NCBI GenBank assembly: GCA_036501845.1
Contig: DASXZO010000014.1
Coordinates: 1-64,000, forward strand
Source: JBBREP01 sp036501845
Lineage (GTDB): Bacteria; Actinomycetota; Acidimicrobiia; IMCC26256; PALSA-610
Length of the DNA: 64,000 bases
Direction: 5' to 3'
The notes below the pieces were generated by a model. It made no database searches. It was given only the letters and a program-made list of their open reading frames with translations, and was not told the origin of the DNA. The position numbers and the translations under genes were made by a program. Shown in pieces: positions 35,178 to 43,521 of this stretch. Positions within the stretch are counted from its first letter, which is position 1. Every line of letters starts with the position of its first letter.

Positions 35178-36083
35178 GTGCTTCTCGGGCTGGTCACGCT
35201 GCTCACGCTCGATCGTGTGGCGATATGGCCGATCGACCTGCTGGCGAACTTCCGCGTCCAGCTGTTGGAGATCGCGCTGTTGCTCACCGCGATCGCGGCG
35301 CTGGTCCGGGCACGCATCGCCTTCGTGGTGTGCGTGATCGCAGCGATCGTGAACGGCGCCGTGGTGGTACCAAGCTTCACCGGCTCGCAGCCCGCCGCGG
35401 CGCGCGGTGCGGCGACGCTCACGATGGGCCACCTCAACGCGCAGAGCGGCGCCATCAACGTGGCCGAGTTCCGCAGCTACCTGCGCGCCACGCACCCGCG
35501 CTTGTTCGTGATCCTCAATCCGGATCCGAGCACGGTGCGCGCGCTCGATTCCGACGCCGCGGGCTACACCGTGATTCCCGTGAGCGTGGCGGGCAGCCAG
35601 TTCGCCTGGGCAGTGGTGCTCACGCGCGTACCGATCTTCGGCGTGCGGCATCCGCTGCAACCCGGCATGCCGAACGCCGCGGTGGAAGCGATTGTGGAGC
35701 TCGGCACCACACAGATCGCCGTGCTCTTCCTGCACACCGAGTCGCCGTACACGCCGTCGCGCAACGATCACCTCCACCGGGCGCTCGCGGCCGCAGCGCG
35801 CTGGTCACGCGCCGAACGCCTCCCTCACGTGGTGGAGGGTGATCTGAACACCACGCCGTGGTCGGCCGCGTTCGACACGCTGTTGCGGAACGGCCACCTC
35901 CACAACTCGCTCGTGGGGTTCGGCATCCAACCGTCGTTCCCGGCCGCGCACCCATTGCTCGCGATCCCGATCGACAACGCGCTGCTCAGCGAGCAGCTCA
36001 CCGCAACGGCACGCGGCACCGGACCGAGCTTCGGATCCGAGCACCGCAGCCTCCACGTCACCATTGCCCTCCGGGCGTCCTGA
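35178..36083 (+). CDS. membrane-anchored endonuclease/exonuclease/phosphatase (EEP) protein
   Basis: A 301-residue YafD-like protein with three N-terminal hydrophobic segments (VLLGLVTLLTLD region, LLEIALLLTAIAALV, FVVCVIAAIVNGAVVV) and an extracytoplasmic EEP domain: LTMGHLNAQSG, EGDLNTTPWSAAF, IPIDNALL and GSEHRSLHVTI. The metal and catalytic positions are recognisable, although N replaces the usual catalytic His in IDN. A phosphodiesterase on an envelope lipid or nucleotide is possible. The GTG start is the most reasonable in-frame choice. Confidence 0.7.
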   Translation: MLLGLVTLLTLDRVAIWPIDLLANFRVQLLEIALLLTAIAALVRARIAFVVCVIAAIVNGAVVVPSFTGSQPAAARGAATLTMGHLNAQSGAINVAEFRSYLRATHPRLFVILNPDPSTVRALDSDAAGYTVIPVSVAGSQFAWAVVLTRVPIFGVRHPLQPGMPNAAVEAIVELGTTQIAVLFLHTESPYTPSRNDHLHRALAAAARWSRAERLPHVVEGDLNTTPWSAAFDTLLRNGHLHNSLVGFGIQPSFPAAHPLLAIPIDNALLSEQLTATARGTGPSFGSEHRSLHVTIALRAS

Positions 36084-36104
36084 GACCCCGATTATCGGGG
36101 TCTC
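36082..36104. terminator. bidirectional hairpin terminator
   Basis: GAGACCCCGAT and ATCGGGGTCTC form 11-bp arms around a single base, overlapping the EEP stop codon and preceding the 3' end of the convergent SDR gene. Confidence 0.6.
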
Positions 36105-36128
36105 GCTACGCCCGGCGCGACGTCGGGC

Positions 36129-36935
36129 TCACACGCCGGCGTAGTAGCCGAGGATTGACGACATCATGGCGTCGTGGGGTTGGGACTTCCACGCCGCGAC
36201 CATGCCGTCGGCCATGTCGTCGCACCCAACGCGTGTGAGTGGTGCGTCGGCGCTCTCGATCGTGTCGACGATGCGCCGCGCGGCCTCTTCGGCCGGCGTG
36301 TACTGATCGAGGATCTGCTGGCGGGTCTTCCACATCGACTCGGCGAGCTGGCGGTACTCGTCGAAGCGGATCCCGGCCGCGGGCTGCTCCGACTTGCGCA
36401 GCATGTCGGTGATGATCGGCCCGGGCATCACGTCGACCACACGGATCCCGAAGCGCGCCACCTCCGCCGCGAGCGACTCGTTCATCGCGATCACGGCCGC
36501 CTTGCTCGCCCGGTAGATCGCCATGAACGGCACCGGCGCGAGCACCGACGACGACGTGACGTTGGCGATCACACCACCGCCGTTCGCGCGCAGCGCGGGC
36601 ACGGCTTGTTGGGTGACCCGTACGAGGCCGAACACATTGGTGTCGAACATGTAGCGCCAGTGCTCGTCGACGTCGCAGTGCTCGACGGGCAGATTCTCGG
36701 TCTCGACCCCCGCGTTGTTCACGAGCACGCGCAGGGTCGACGGGATCTCGATCGTCGACGGATCGGTGACGTCGAGGCGGGCAACCCGCAATCGCTCACC
36801 CTCGATGTCGGCGCCGTCGGCCGGGTCGCGCATCGTGGCCACGGTGTCCCAGCCGCGCGCCGCGAGCTCGAGCGCGACCGCTCGCCCGATGCCGCGTGAT
36901 GCACCAGTGACCAATGCCGTGCCGTCTCGCTCCAT
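36129..36935 (-). CDS. short-chain dehydrogenase/reductase
   Basis: A 268-residue classical SDR with the cofactor motif TGASRGIG (9-16), LVNNAGVE, catalytic Ser in SSSVLAP and YRASKAA. The frame is open far upstream, but the ATG at 36935 gives the normal family start. It is divergent from the FadE30-like gene with 36 bp between start codons, so both probably share control. An alcohol/ketone interconversion on a steroid-ring intermediate is plausible. Confidence 0.8.
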   Translation of the reverse strand: MERDGTALVTGASRGIGRAVALELAARGWDTVATMRDPADGADIEGERLRVARLDVTDPSTIEIPSTLRVLVNNAGVETENLPVEHCDVDEHWRYMFDTNVFGLVRVTQQAVPALRANGGGVIANVTSSSVLAPVPFMAIYRASKAAVIAMNESLAAEVARFGIRVVDVMPGPIITDMLRKSEQPAAGIRFDEYRQLAESMWKTRQQILDQYTPAEEAARRIVDTIESADAPLTRVGCDDMADGMVAAWKSQPHDAMMSSILGYYAGV

Positions 36936-36971
36936 GGGCGTGAACGTAGAGGAAGTACCGTGCGCGCCGCC

Positions 36972-38177
36972 ATGGACCTGCGCTTCACGACCGAGCAGGA
37001 GGCGTTCCGCGCCGAAGCACGCGCGTTCCTGAGCGATCGGCTCGGCGCGGGTGGCCGCTTCGCCGCGGTGCAAGGACGCGGCGGCCCCGGTGACGAGCAC
37101 GAGCTGTTCGCCGAGCGGTGGGAATGGGAGCAAGAGCTCGGGCGGCACGGCTGGATCGGCCTCGGCTGGCCCACCTCGGTGGGCGCGCGCGGCGCGACGC
37201 TCCTCGAGCAGGTGATCTTCTACGAGGAGTACGCACGCGCCGGCGGGCCGGGACGCGTCGGCATCGTCAACGAAGGCCTGATCGGGCCGACGATCGTGCA
37301 CTTTGGCGACGACGCGCAGCGGGCGAAGTTCCTGCCCGGAATCCTCTCGGGCACCGAGATTTGGTGCCAGGGCTACAGCGAGCCGAATGCCGGCAGCGAC
37401 CTTGCGAACCTGTCGACGCGCGCCGTGCGCGACGGTGACGACTGGGTGATCACCGGCCAGAAGGTATGGACGTCGCTCGCGCACTGGGCCCAGTGGTGCT
37501 TCGTGCTCTGCCGTACCGACTTTGAGGTGCCGCGCCACCGCGGCATCTCGTACGTGCTCTGCCCGATGGACCAGCCGGGAATCGAGATCCGTCCCATCGT
37601 GCAGATCACCGGCAACAGCGAGTTCAACGAGGTGTTCTTCGACGGCGCACGCGCGCTCGTGGCCGACACGCTCGGCGGCCCGGAAGGCGGCTGGAAGGTG
37701 GCGATGGGGACGCTCGCGTTCGAACGCGGCGCGTCGACGCTCGGCCAGCAACTTGCCTTCGAGAACGAACTCGTCACGATCACCGAGACCGCGCGCGCGA
37801 ATGCTGCGAACACCGACCCGGTCGTTCGCCAGCGGTTGGCATCGGCGTGGATGACCTTGCGGATCATGCGGTTTCACGCGTTGCGTTCGCTGTCGTCGTT
37901 GGAGTCGGGTGGCGTCGACCGGGCCAGCGCGATCCACAAGCTGTTCTGGGCGAACTTCCACCGCGAGCTCGGCGAGCTCGCGGTCGACGTGCTCGGCGCC
38001 GACGCGATGGTCGCCGGTGATGCCCCCACCACCGACCACCCCGACGATTATCCGCTGTCGACCCCGCAACGCCTCTTCCTCTACTCGCGCGCCGACACGA
38101 TCTACGGCGGCAGTAACCAGATCCAGCGCAACGTGATCGGCGAGCGCGCGCTCGGCCTGCCCAAGGAGCCGTCGTGA
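36972..38177 (+). CDS. acyl-CoA dehydrogenase, FadE30-like
   Basis: A 401-residue acyl-CoA dehydrogenase. It has CQGYSEPNAGSDLANL for flavin binding, QKVWTSLAHWAQWCFV, and the C-terminal FAD/substrate segment RADTIYGGSNQIQRNVIGER. The gene is translationally coupled (GTGA) to an IpdF homologue, the same partnership as fadE30 and Rv3559c in M. tuberculosis, where both act on HIP-CoA derivatives from steroid rings C/D. The start MDLRFTTEQ at 36972 is preferred over the GTG 12 bp upstream. Confidence 0.75.
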   Translation: MDLRFTTEQEAFRAEARAFLSDRLGAGGRFAAVQGRGGPGDEHELFAERWEWEQELGRHGWIGLGWPTSVGARGATLLEQVIFYEEYARAGGPGRVGIVNEGLIGPTIVHFGDDAQRAKFLPGILSGTEIWCQGYSEPNAGSDLANLSTRAVRDGDDWVITGQKVWTSLAHWAQWCFVLCRTDFEVPRHRGISYVLCPMDQPGIEIRPIVQITGNSEFNEVFFDGARALVADTLGGPEGGWKVAMGTLAFERGASTLGQQLAFENELVTITETARANAANTDPVVRQRLASAWMTLRIMRFHALRSLSSLESGGVDRASAIHKLFWANFHRELGELAVDVLGADAMVAGDAPTTDHPDDYPLSTPQRLFLYSRADTIYGGSNQIQRNVIGERALGLPKEPS

Positions 38178-38965
38178 CCACTCCTCCATCTCCGCTTCCG
38201 AATCCGCCCGCCGGCCACGGGTTGCTCGCGGGCAAGTCGGTGCTCGTCACCGCGGCCGCGGGAACCGGTATCGGTTTTGCCACCGCCAAGCGCTGTGCCG
38301 AGGAGGGCGGGCGCGTCGCGATTGCCGACATCCACGAGCGTCGCCTCGGCGAGGCGCGCGACGCGCTCGCGGAGGTGCTCGGGGAAGCGCCGCCGGCACT
38401 GCTCGCCAACGTCACCAACGAGGACGACGTGCAGCGGCTCTTCGCAACCACGATCGATGCGTTCGGCGGCGTCGACATCGTGGTGAACAACGCCGGCCTC
38501 GGTGGCACCGCCAACCTCGTCGACATGACCGACGAGCAATGGAGCAACGTGCTCGACGTGACGCTCACCGGCACGATGCGCATGACTCGCGCGGCGCTCG
38601 CGCACATGCAGCCGCGCGGCCGAGGTGTGGTGGTCAACAACGCGTCGATCGTCGGTTGGCGGGCCCAAGCCGGTCAGTGCCATTACGCCGCGGCCAAGGC
38701 CGGCGTGATGGCGTTGACGCGATGCGCGGCGCTGGAGGCGGCGCCGTTCGGAGTGCGCGTGAACGCCGTGGCGCCGTCGCTGGCGATGCACCCGTTCCTC
38801 GCCAAGGTGACCACCGAGGAACTGCTCGACGAGCTGACGACGCGCGAGGCGTTCGGGCGCGCCGCCGAGCCGTGGGAGGTTGCGAACGTGATCGTGTTCC
38901 TCGCCAGCGACTACAGCTCGTACATGACCGGCGAGGTCGTGAGCGTCAGCTCGCAGCACCCCTAG
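38174..38965 (+). CDS. ipdF: IpdF-like SDR of steroid ring C/D degradation
   Basis: A 263-residue SDR. HGLLAGKSVLVTAAAGTGIG (with TAAAGTGIG in place of the classical glycine motif), NNASIVGWRAQAGQCHYAAA and the ending SSYMTGEVVSVSSQHP closely match M. tuberculosis Rv3559c/IpdF. IpdF oxidises the 5-hydroxyl of a HIP-CoA intermediate. It overlaps the FadE30-like gene by 4 bp and is convergent with a serine hydrolase 9 bp away. Confidence 0.85.
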   Translation: MTTPPSPLPNPPAGHGLLAGKSVLVTAAAGTGIGFATAKRCAEEGGRVAIADIHERRLGEARDALAEVLGEAPPALLANVTNEDDVQRLFATTIDAFGGVDIVVNNAGLGGTANLVDMTDEQWSNVLDVTLTGTMRMTRAALAHMQPRGRGVVVNNASIVGWRAQAGQCHYAAAKAGVMALTRCAALEAAPFGVRVNAVAPSLAMHPFLAKVTTEELLDELTTREAFGRAAEPWEVANVIVFLASDYSSYMTGEVVSVSSQHP

Positions 38966-38974
38966 CCCGAACGA

Positions 38975-40366
38975 TCAGGGCGACACCTCGTACCACTGCA
39001 CACGCGGTGCGCGATGTGGGCTCAGCATGAGCTCGACGCGGCACGCCGAACGGTCGCCGCAGCGAACGATGGCAGTGCCCTCCGTGGCGGTGCGAGCGTC
39101 GATGCGTTCGAGCGCGAGCGGGGCGCGCTCGGCCAGTCGCTCGGCTTCGGCTCGGCACGTCGCGCGATCACGGTCGAGGAACACGTTGTCGGTGAACAGC
39201 GCGTCGGCCGCAGTGTCGTCCCACGCCTGCAGCAGCGCGACGAGCGCGTCGACCGCGCGCTGCAGCGCTGGGGACACGGCCACCTGCGGGCGCGCCACGC
39301 GGTCGCGCGCCACAAGAAGATCGAGCGCCGCGAACGTGGCGTCGGCCATGCGCGCGTAGGTGACGTTGGCGAGCGCCACGAGCCCCACCCCAGTGCCGGC
39401 CACCCAGCGCATGTTCGACCCGTAGCCGGGCAGGCCGCCGCTGTGCGCCACCACGGTGCCGAGCTCTTCGTGGTGCAGCACCTGCAGACCCATGCCGTAG
39501 CCGCCCGCCACCACCCGGCGGACACCGTCGGACGCGACCCGCCGGTCGGGCGGGAACGAACGCGACACCTGCTGCATCTCCCGCCGCGAGGCGCGGCGCA
39601 GCGGCGCATCATCGGCGTCGTCACGCGGCGGAAAGCCGTCAGCCAGGAACGCGACCCACTGGGCGAGATCGCGCACGGTGGTGAACACGCCGCCCATGGG
39701 CGCGATTACTCCGTCGCCGCACGGTTCGAGCTCCACGTAGCCGTCGCCGTCGCGATCGCAACCCACCGCGATCTGTGCGCTCGCCGGCACTTCCGAAGGC
39801 GTCCAGCCCGACGACGTCATGCCGAGCGGACCGAAGAAGCGTGCGCGCACATGGTCCTGCACCGAGGTGCCGGTGGTGCGGCGCACGACGCGGCCAAGAA
39901 GCCCGTAGCCGAGGTTCGAGTACTGCATCGCCGTGCCGGGCGACGTCGCGAAGGTCACGCCGTCGGCCACGAGCGCGTCGAGCTCGCCGTCGCTGATGTC
40001 CATGTGCCGGTCGGCCCATGGGTCGTCGGTGGCGATACCGGCGCTCATCGTGAGCAAGTGGCGAATGGTCACGGCCGGGGCGTCGGCCGTCGGCGCCGCG
40101 ACGGCGGCCAATTCGGGCGCGTGCCGCGCGATCGGGTCGTCGAGCGCGAACGCCCCCTCGTCGCGTAGCGCCAGCACGCACGCCGCGGTGAAGCTCTTCG
40201 TCATCGACGCGATGCGGAACACGGTGTGCTCGTCGGCGCCGTGACCGCCGCTCGCCTGCAGCTCGCCGTCGCGCACCACACCCCACGAGAGCGCGGGCGC
40301 ATGGTTCAACAGCCGGTGCGTCTCGAACAGCGACGCCAGCGCAGCATGATCAGTCGTGACAGGCAC
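38975..40366 (-). CDS. serine hydrolase, beta-lactamase class C/esterase type
   Basis: A 463-residue protein with the three penicillin-binding motifs: SMTK (54-57), YSN (149-151) and HSGGLPG in the last third. The C-terminal 100 residues form an added lipocalin-like or accessory domain. There is no signal peptide, so a cytoplasmic esterase or peptidase is more likely than a secreted beta-lactamase. Not obviously part of the steroid pathway although embedded in it. Confidence 0.8.
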   Translation of the reverse strand: MPVTTDHAALASLFETHRLLNHAPALSWGVVRDGELQASGGHGADEHTVFRIASMTKSFTAACVLALRDEGAFALDDPIARHAPELAAVAAPTADAPAVTIRHLLTMSAGIATDDPWADRHMDISDGELDALVADGVTFATSPGTAMQYSNLGYGLLGRVVRRTTGTSVQDHVRARFFGPLGMTSSGWTPSEVPASAQIAVGCDRDGDGYVELEPCGDGVIAPMGGVFTTVRDLAQWVAFLADGFPPRDDADDAPLRRASRREMQQVSRSFPPDRRVASDGVRRVVAGGYGMGLQVLHHEELGTVVAHSGGLPGYGSNMRWVAGTGVGLVALANVTYARMADATFAALDLLVARDRVARPQVAVSPALQRAVDALVALLQAWDDTAADALFTDNVFLDRDRATCRAEAERLAERAPLALERIDARTATEGTAIVRCGDRSACRVELMLSPHRAPRVQWYEVSP

Positions 40367-40396
40367 GCAGAGACCCTAACGAGAGTGCGTCACTCG

Positions 40397-40536
40397 CGCC
40401 CCGAGCGGCGACGAGAGCACCTACCCGCGAGCGCAGCGAGCCTCACGTGCGGCGGGAGCTCGCCGCGTAGGTGACTGAGTGGGACCGGCAAGCGGAGCGC
40501 TAGCGGAGCTGTCGGTACCGCGACGGAACCGAAGCA
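40397..40536 (+). repeat. dispersed noncoding element, copy B
   Basis: The first 72 bp (40397-40468) repeat 10211-10282 with few differences. The middle differs but again can fold (ACCGGCA...TGTCGGT with AGCGGAGC repeats inside). The end GAACCGAAGCAATA corresponds to GAGCCGGAGCAATA of copy A. It fills the gap between the serine hydrolase and an SDR gene, both on the minus strand. Confidence 0.7.
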
Positions 40537-40540
40537 ATAT

Positions 40541-41311
40541 TCACGCATTGCTGGCATTCATGTACGCGGGGAGTTCGCCGCCGCCGTGGACCACGATGTT
40601 GGCGCCACTCACGTAGCGGGCGAGGGGTGACGCGAGGAACAGCGCGACGTCGGCAATCTCGTGCGGTTCGGCCATATGGCCCAGCGGCACGGTGCGGCCC
40701 ACCGCCGCGATGCCGGCATCGTCGCCGTAGAAGAGGTGCGACTGCTCGGTGACGATCAGGCCGGCCGTGAGCGTGTTGACGCGCACCGACGGCGCGAACT
40801 CGACCGCGAGCGTCTGGGTGAGGTTGATGAGCCCGGCCTTGGCCGCGCCATACGCCGCACTGTTCGGCGACGGCCGGATGCCCGACACCGACGCGATGTT
40901 CACGATCGAGCCACCATCGGGCTGCTCGCGCATCTGCGCGAAGGCGGCCTGCGCGCACTGCAGCGGCGCCACGAGGTTCAGGCCGATGATGGCATTGCTG
41001 AACTTTGCCGACGCAGTCGCGGTATCGGCCGGCGGCGAACCGCCGGCGTTGTTCACGAGTGCGTCGAGCCGCCCGTGACGCTCGGCGATCGTGTGGAAGA
41101 GCGCGGCGACGCTGTCACCGTCGCGTACGTCGGCGGCCACGAAGTCGCCGACGGCATCCGTCTCGGGTGCGTGGCGGCCGCACACCACCACATCGGCACC
41201 AGCTTCGGCGAAGCGCTGTGCAATGGCTCGGCCCAAGCCCTTGGTGCCGCCGGTGACGAGTACGCATCGTCCCGAAAAGTCGAGCGCGCGCCGCAAATCG
41301 GGTGCGTCCAT
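40541..41311 (-). CDS. short-chain dehydrogenase/reductase near the ipd operon
   Basis: A 256-residue SDR with VTGGTKGLGRAI, LVNNAGGSPP, ASVSGIRPSPNSAAYGAAKA and the end NIVVHGGGELPAYMNA. The Tyr-x3-Lys pair is in YGAAKAG. The position beside ipdABC resembles the Rv3548c-Rv3549c SDR genes in the M. tuberculosis HIP cluster, but exact orthology is uncertain. The ATG at 41311 fits family length. Confidence 0.8.
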   Translation of the reverse strand: MDAPDLRRALDFSGRCVLVTGGTKGLGRAIAQRFAEAGADVVVCGRHAPETDAVGDFVAADVRDGDSVAALFHTIAERHGRLDALVNNAGGSPPADTATASAKFSNAIIGLNLVAPLQCAQAAFAQMREQPDGGSIVNIASVSGIRPSPNSAAYGAAKAGLINLTQTLAVEFAPSVRVNTLTAGLIVTEQSHLFYGDDAGIAAVGRTVPLGHMAEPHEIADVALFLASPLARYVSGANIVVHGGGELPAYMNASNA

Positions 41312-41413
41312 CCGGCGCACTCTAACGAGACCGGCACGCCGCCGAGCCGGCCGCGGGCGGTGCAAGGGCCGCCTCCGTAGACTGCGCGGACCCAACCGAA
41401 ACCGAGGTGTTCC

Positions 41414-41902
41414 GTGTCGATCTACGACGTACCGATTCACACGCTCGATGGGAGCGCCGGCGGTCTCGACGCCGCCAAGGGCAAGACCACGTTGATCGTG
41501 AACGTGGCATCGAAGTGCGGGCTCACACCGCAGTACGAAGGCCTCGAACGCCTCCAAGGCCGCTTCGCCTCGCAGAGCTTCACGGTGCTCGGCGTGCCGT
41601 GCAACCAATTCGGCGCGCAGGAGCCGGGCACACCAGAGGAGATCGCCACCTTCTGCTCCACCACGTACGGCGTGAGCTTCCCGATGACCGAGAAGGTCGA
41701 AGTGAACGGCGACAACCGGCACACGCTGTACCAGCAGCTCGTCGACACGGCCGACTCCGAAGGCCACACAGGCGACATCCGATGGAACTTCGAGAAGTTC
41801 CTCGTCGATGACGACGGCACGGTGATCGCGCGGTTCTCGCCGCTCGTCGAGCCGGAATCCGACGAGGTGGTCGGGGCCATCGAGAAGGCGCTCGCGGGCT
41901 GA
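41414..41902 (+). CDS. glutathione-peroxidase-type thiol peroxidase
   Basis: A 162-residue peroxidase with a Cys version of the active site: NVASKCGLTPQY (Cys35), PCNQFGAQEPGT (Gln) and IRWNFEKFLVD (Trp/Asn). In actinobacteria such enzymes usually take electrons from thioredoxin. The GTG follows GAGGTG. It is 4 bp upstream of ipdA, so it heads the ipd operon, an unusual placement that may link peroxide defence to the flavin- or oxygen-dependent steps. Confidence 0.85.
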   Translation: MSIYDVPIHTLDGSAGGLDAAKGKTTLIVNVASKCGLTPQYEGLERLQGRFASQSFTVLGVPCNQFGAQEPGTPEEIATFCSTTYGVSFPMTEKVEVNGDNRHTLYQQLVDTADSEGHTGDIRWNFEKFLVDDDGTVIARFSPLVEPESDEVVGAIEKALAG

Positions 41903-41906
41903 CAAC

Positions 41907-42761
41907 TTGGCAACTCCAGACAAGCGAGTGACCCTCGACGACATCGTCGCCGAGGTGCGCGACGGCATGACCGTCGGCATCGGTGGATGGGGGTCACGCC
42001 GCAAACCCATGGCGATGGTGCGCGCGCTGTTGCGCGCACCGGTGAAGGATCTCACGGTCGTGAGCTACGGCGGCCCCGATGTGGGACTGCTCTGTCGCGC
42101 CGGCAAGGTGCGGCGCGTCGTGTACGCGTTCGTGTCGCTCGACTCGATCCCGCTCGAGCCGCACTTCCGCAAGGCGCGAGAGTCGGGTTCGGTCACCACG
42201 ACCGAACTCGACGAGGGCATGTTCCTGCTCGGCCTGCAGGCCGCGGCGTGGCGCGTGCCGTTCCTGCCGACGCGATGCGGTCTCGGTTCCGACATCATGA
42301 TCGCCAACCCCGACTTCGAGACCGTCGAATCGCCGTACGGCAACCACGAGACACTTGTGGCGATGCCGGCCTTGGAGCTCGACGTGGCGATGGTGCACAT
42401 GCATCGCGGCGACCAGGGCGGCAACGGCCAGTACCTCAACGTCGATCCCTATTTCGACGACCTCATGTGCCTGGCCGCGAAGCGGGCGTTCATGTCGGTG
42501 GAGCGCATCGTGCCCACCGAGGACCTCGCGGCGAACGGCGGGGTGCACACCTTGCGGCTCAATCGCCTGATGGTGAGCGGCGTGGTGGAGACGCGCAACG
42601 GGGCGCACTTCACCGAGTGCCCGCCCGACTACGGGCGCGACGAAGCGTTCCAGCGGGAGTACGCCGCGACCGCGAAGAGCGAAGAGGCCTGGGATGCTTT
42701 TCGCGCCAAGTACCTCGACGTGACCGAGGCCGAATACCAGGCGGCGGTGACCCGTGACTGA
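41907..42761 (+). CDS. ipdA: IpdA, CoA-transferase-fold ring hydrolase alpha subunit
   Basis: A 284-residue protein with TTG start. GGWGSRRKPMAMVRALLRAP, VVSYGGPDVGLLCRAGKVRR, FVSLDSIPLEP and FDDLMCLAAKRAFMSVERIV follow mycobacterial IpdA (Rv3551). IpdA-IpdB opens the last steroid ring (COCHEA-CoA) by hydrolysis on a CoA-transferase scaffold. Residues near ELDEGMFLLGLQAAA match the family. It overlaps ipdB by 8 bp. Confidence 0.9.
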   Translation: MATPDKRVTLDDIVAEVRDGMTVGIGGWGSRRKPMAMVRALLRAPVKDLTVVSYGGPDVGLLCRAGKVRRVVYAFVSLDSIPLEPHFRKARESGSVTTTELDEGMFLLGLQAAAWRVPFLPTRCGLGSDIMIANPDFETVESPYGNHETLVAMPALELDVAMVHMHRGDQGGNGQYLNVDPYFDDLMCLAAKRAFMSVERIVPTEDLAANGGVHTLRLNRLMVSGVVETRNGAHFTECPPDYGRDEAFQREYAATAKSEEAWDAFRAKYLDVTEAEYQAAVTRD

Positions 42762-43521
42762 CACCTTCACCCGCGCCGAGGTGTGTTGCATTGCGGTCGC
42801 CGAGACGTTCCGTGGCGACGGCGAGATCCTCTGCAACCCCATCGGCACGATCCCGATGATCGGCGGCCGAGTCGCCAAGGCCACGTTCGAACCGCTGCTG
42901 CTCATGACCGATGGCGAAGCGCTGCTCGTCGAGAACCCCATGCCCGTAGGCGTGAGCAACCCCGACAAGGTGGTGGCGGGCTGGAACCCCTACCGCACGA
43001 TGTTCGACTGGGTGTGGAGCGGCCGCCGCCACGTGATGATGGGTGCGACGCAGATCGACCAGTGGGGCAACCAGAACATCGCCATGCTGGGCTCGCTCGA
43101 ACAACCCAAGGTGCAACTGCTCGGATTTCGTGGCGCGCCCGGCAACACCATCAACGACAAGACGAGCTACTGGGTGCCGAACCACTCGCCGAAGACCTTC
43201 GTTGCACGCGTCGACGTGGTGTCGGGCATCGGCTACGACCGGGCCGCGGAGCTCGGCGCCGACGCCGCGCGTTTCCACTGCCTTCCGCGCGTGGTGAGCA
43301 ACCTCGGCGTGTTCGACTTCGCCACGCCCGACCACCGCATGCGCATCGCGTCGCTGCATCCTGGCGTGACCGTCGACGATGTCGCAGCGGCCACCGGCTT
43401 CGAGCTCGCGATCGACGGTGACGTTGCCGAGACGCGCGCGCCGACAGCCGAAGAGTTGGCGCTGATCCGCGACGTCGTCGACCCGAACAGCCTGCGCAAT
43501 CAGGAAGTGCCGAACCCTTGA
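42754..43521 (+). CDS. ipdB: IpdB, CoA-transferase-fold ring hydrolase beta subunit
   Basis: A 255-residue partner of IpdA. It contains FEPLLLMTDGEALLVENPMP, MFDWVWSGRRHVMMGATQID, GSLEQPKVQLLGFRGAPGNT and VVSNLGVFDF, the pattern of IpdB-like subunits. Together the subunits form the COCHEA-CoA hydrolase of the HIP pathway. The TTG start of ipdC overlaps its stop, indicating tight coupling of the three genes. Confidence 0.88.
   Translation: MTDTFTRAEVCCIAVAETFRGDGEILCNPIGTIPMIGGRVAKATFEPLLLMTDGEALLVENPMPVGVSNPDKVVAGWNPYRTMFDWVWSGRRHVMMGATQIDQWGNQNIAMLGSLEQPKVQLLGFRGAPGNTINDKTSYWVPNHSPKTFVARVDVVSGIGYDRAAELGADAARFHCLPRVVSNLGVFDFATPDHRMRIASLHPGVTVDDVAAATGFELAIDGDVAETRAPTAEELALIRDVVDPNSLRNQEVPNP

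Noticed and set aside
32807..35458. 883-codon minus-strand open frame opposite the CaiB gene
   Set aside because: Antisense frame of a well-supported double CaiB protein; low-complexity His/Arg/Val composition and no motifs.
36936..38189. Upstream extension of the SDR at 36129 through the FadE30-like gene
   Set aside because: The extension is antisense to a dehydrogenase; the SDR has a normal N-terminus at 36935.
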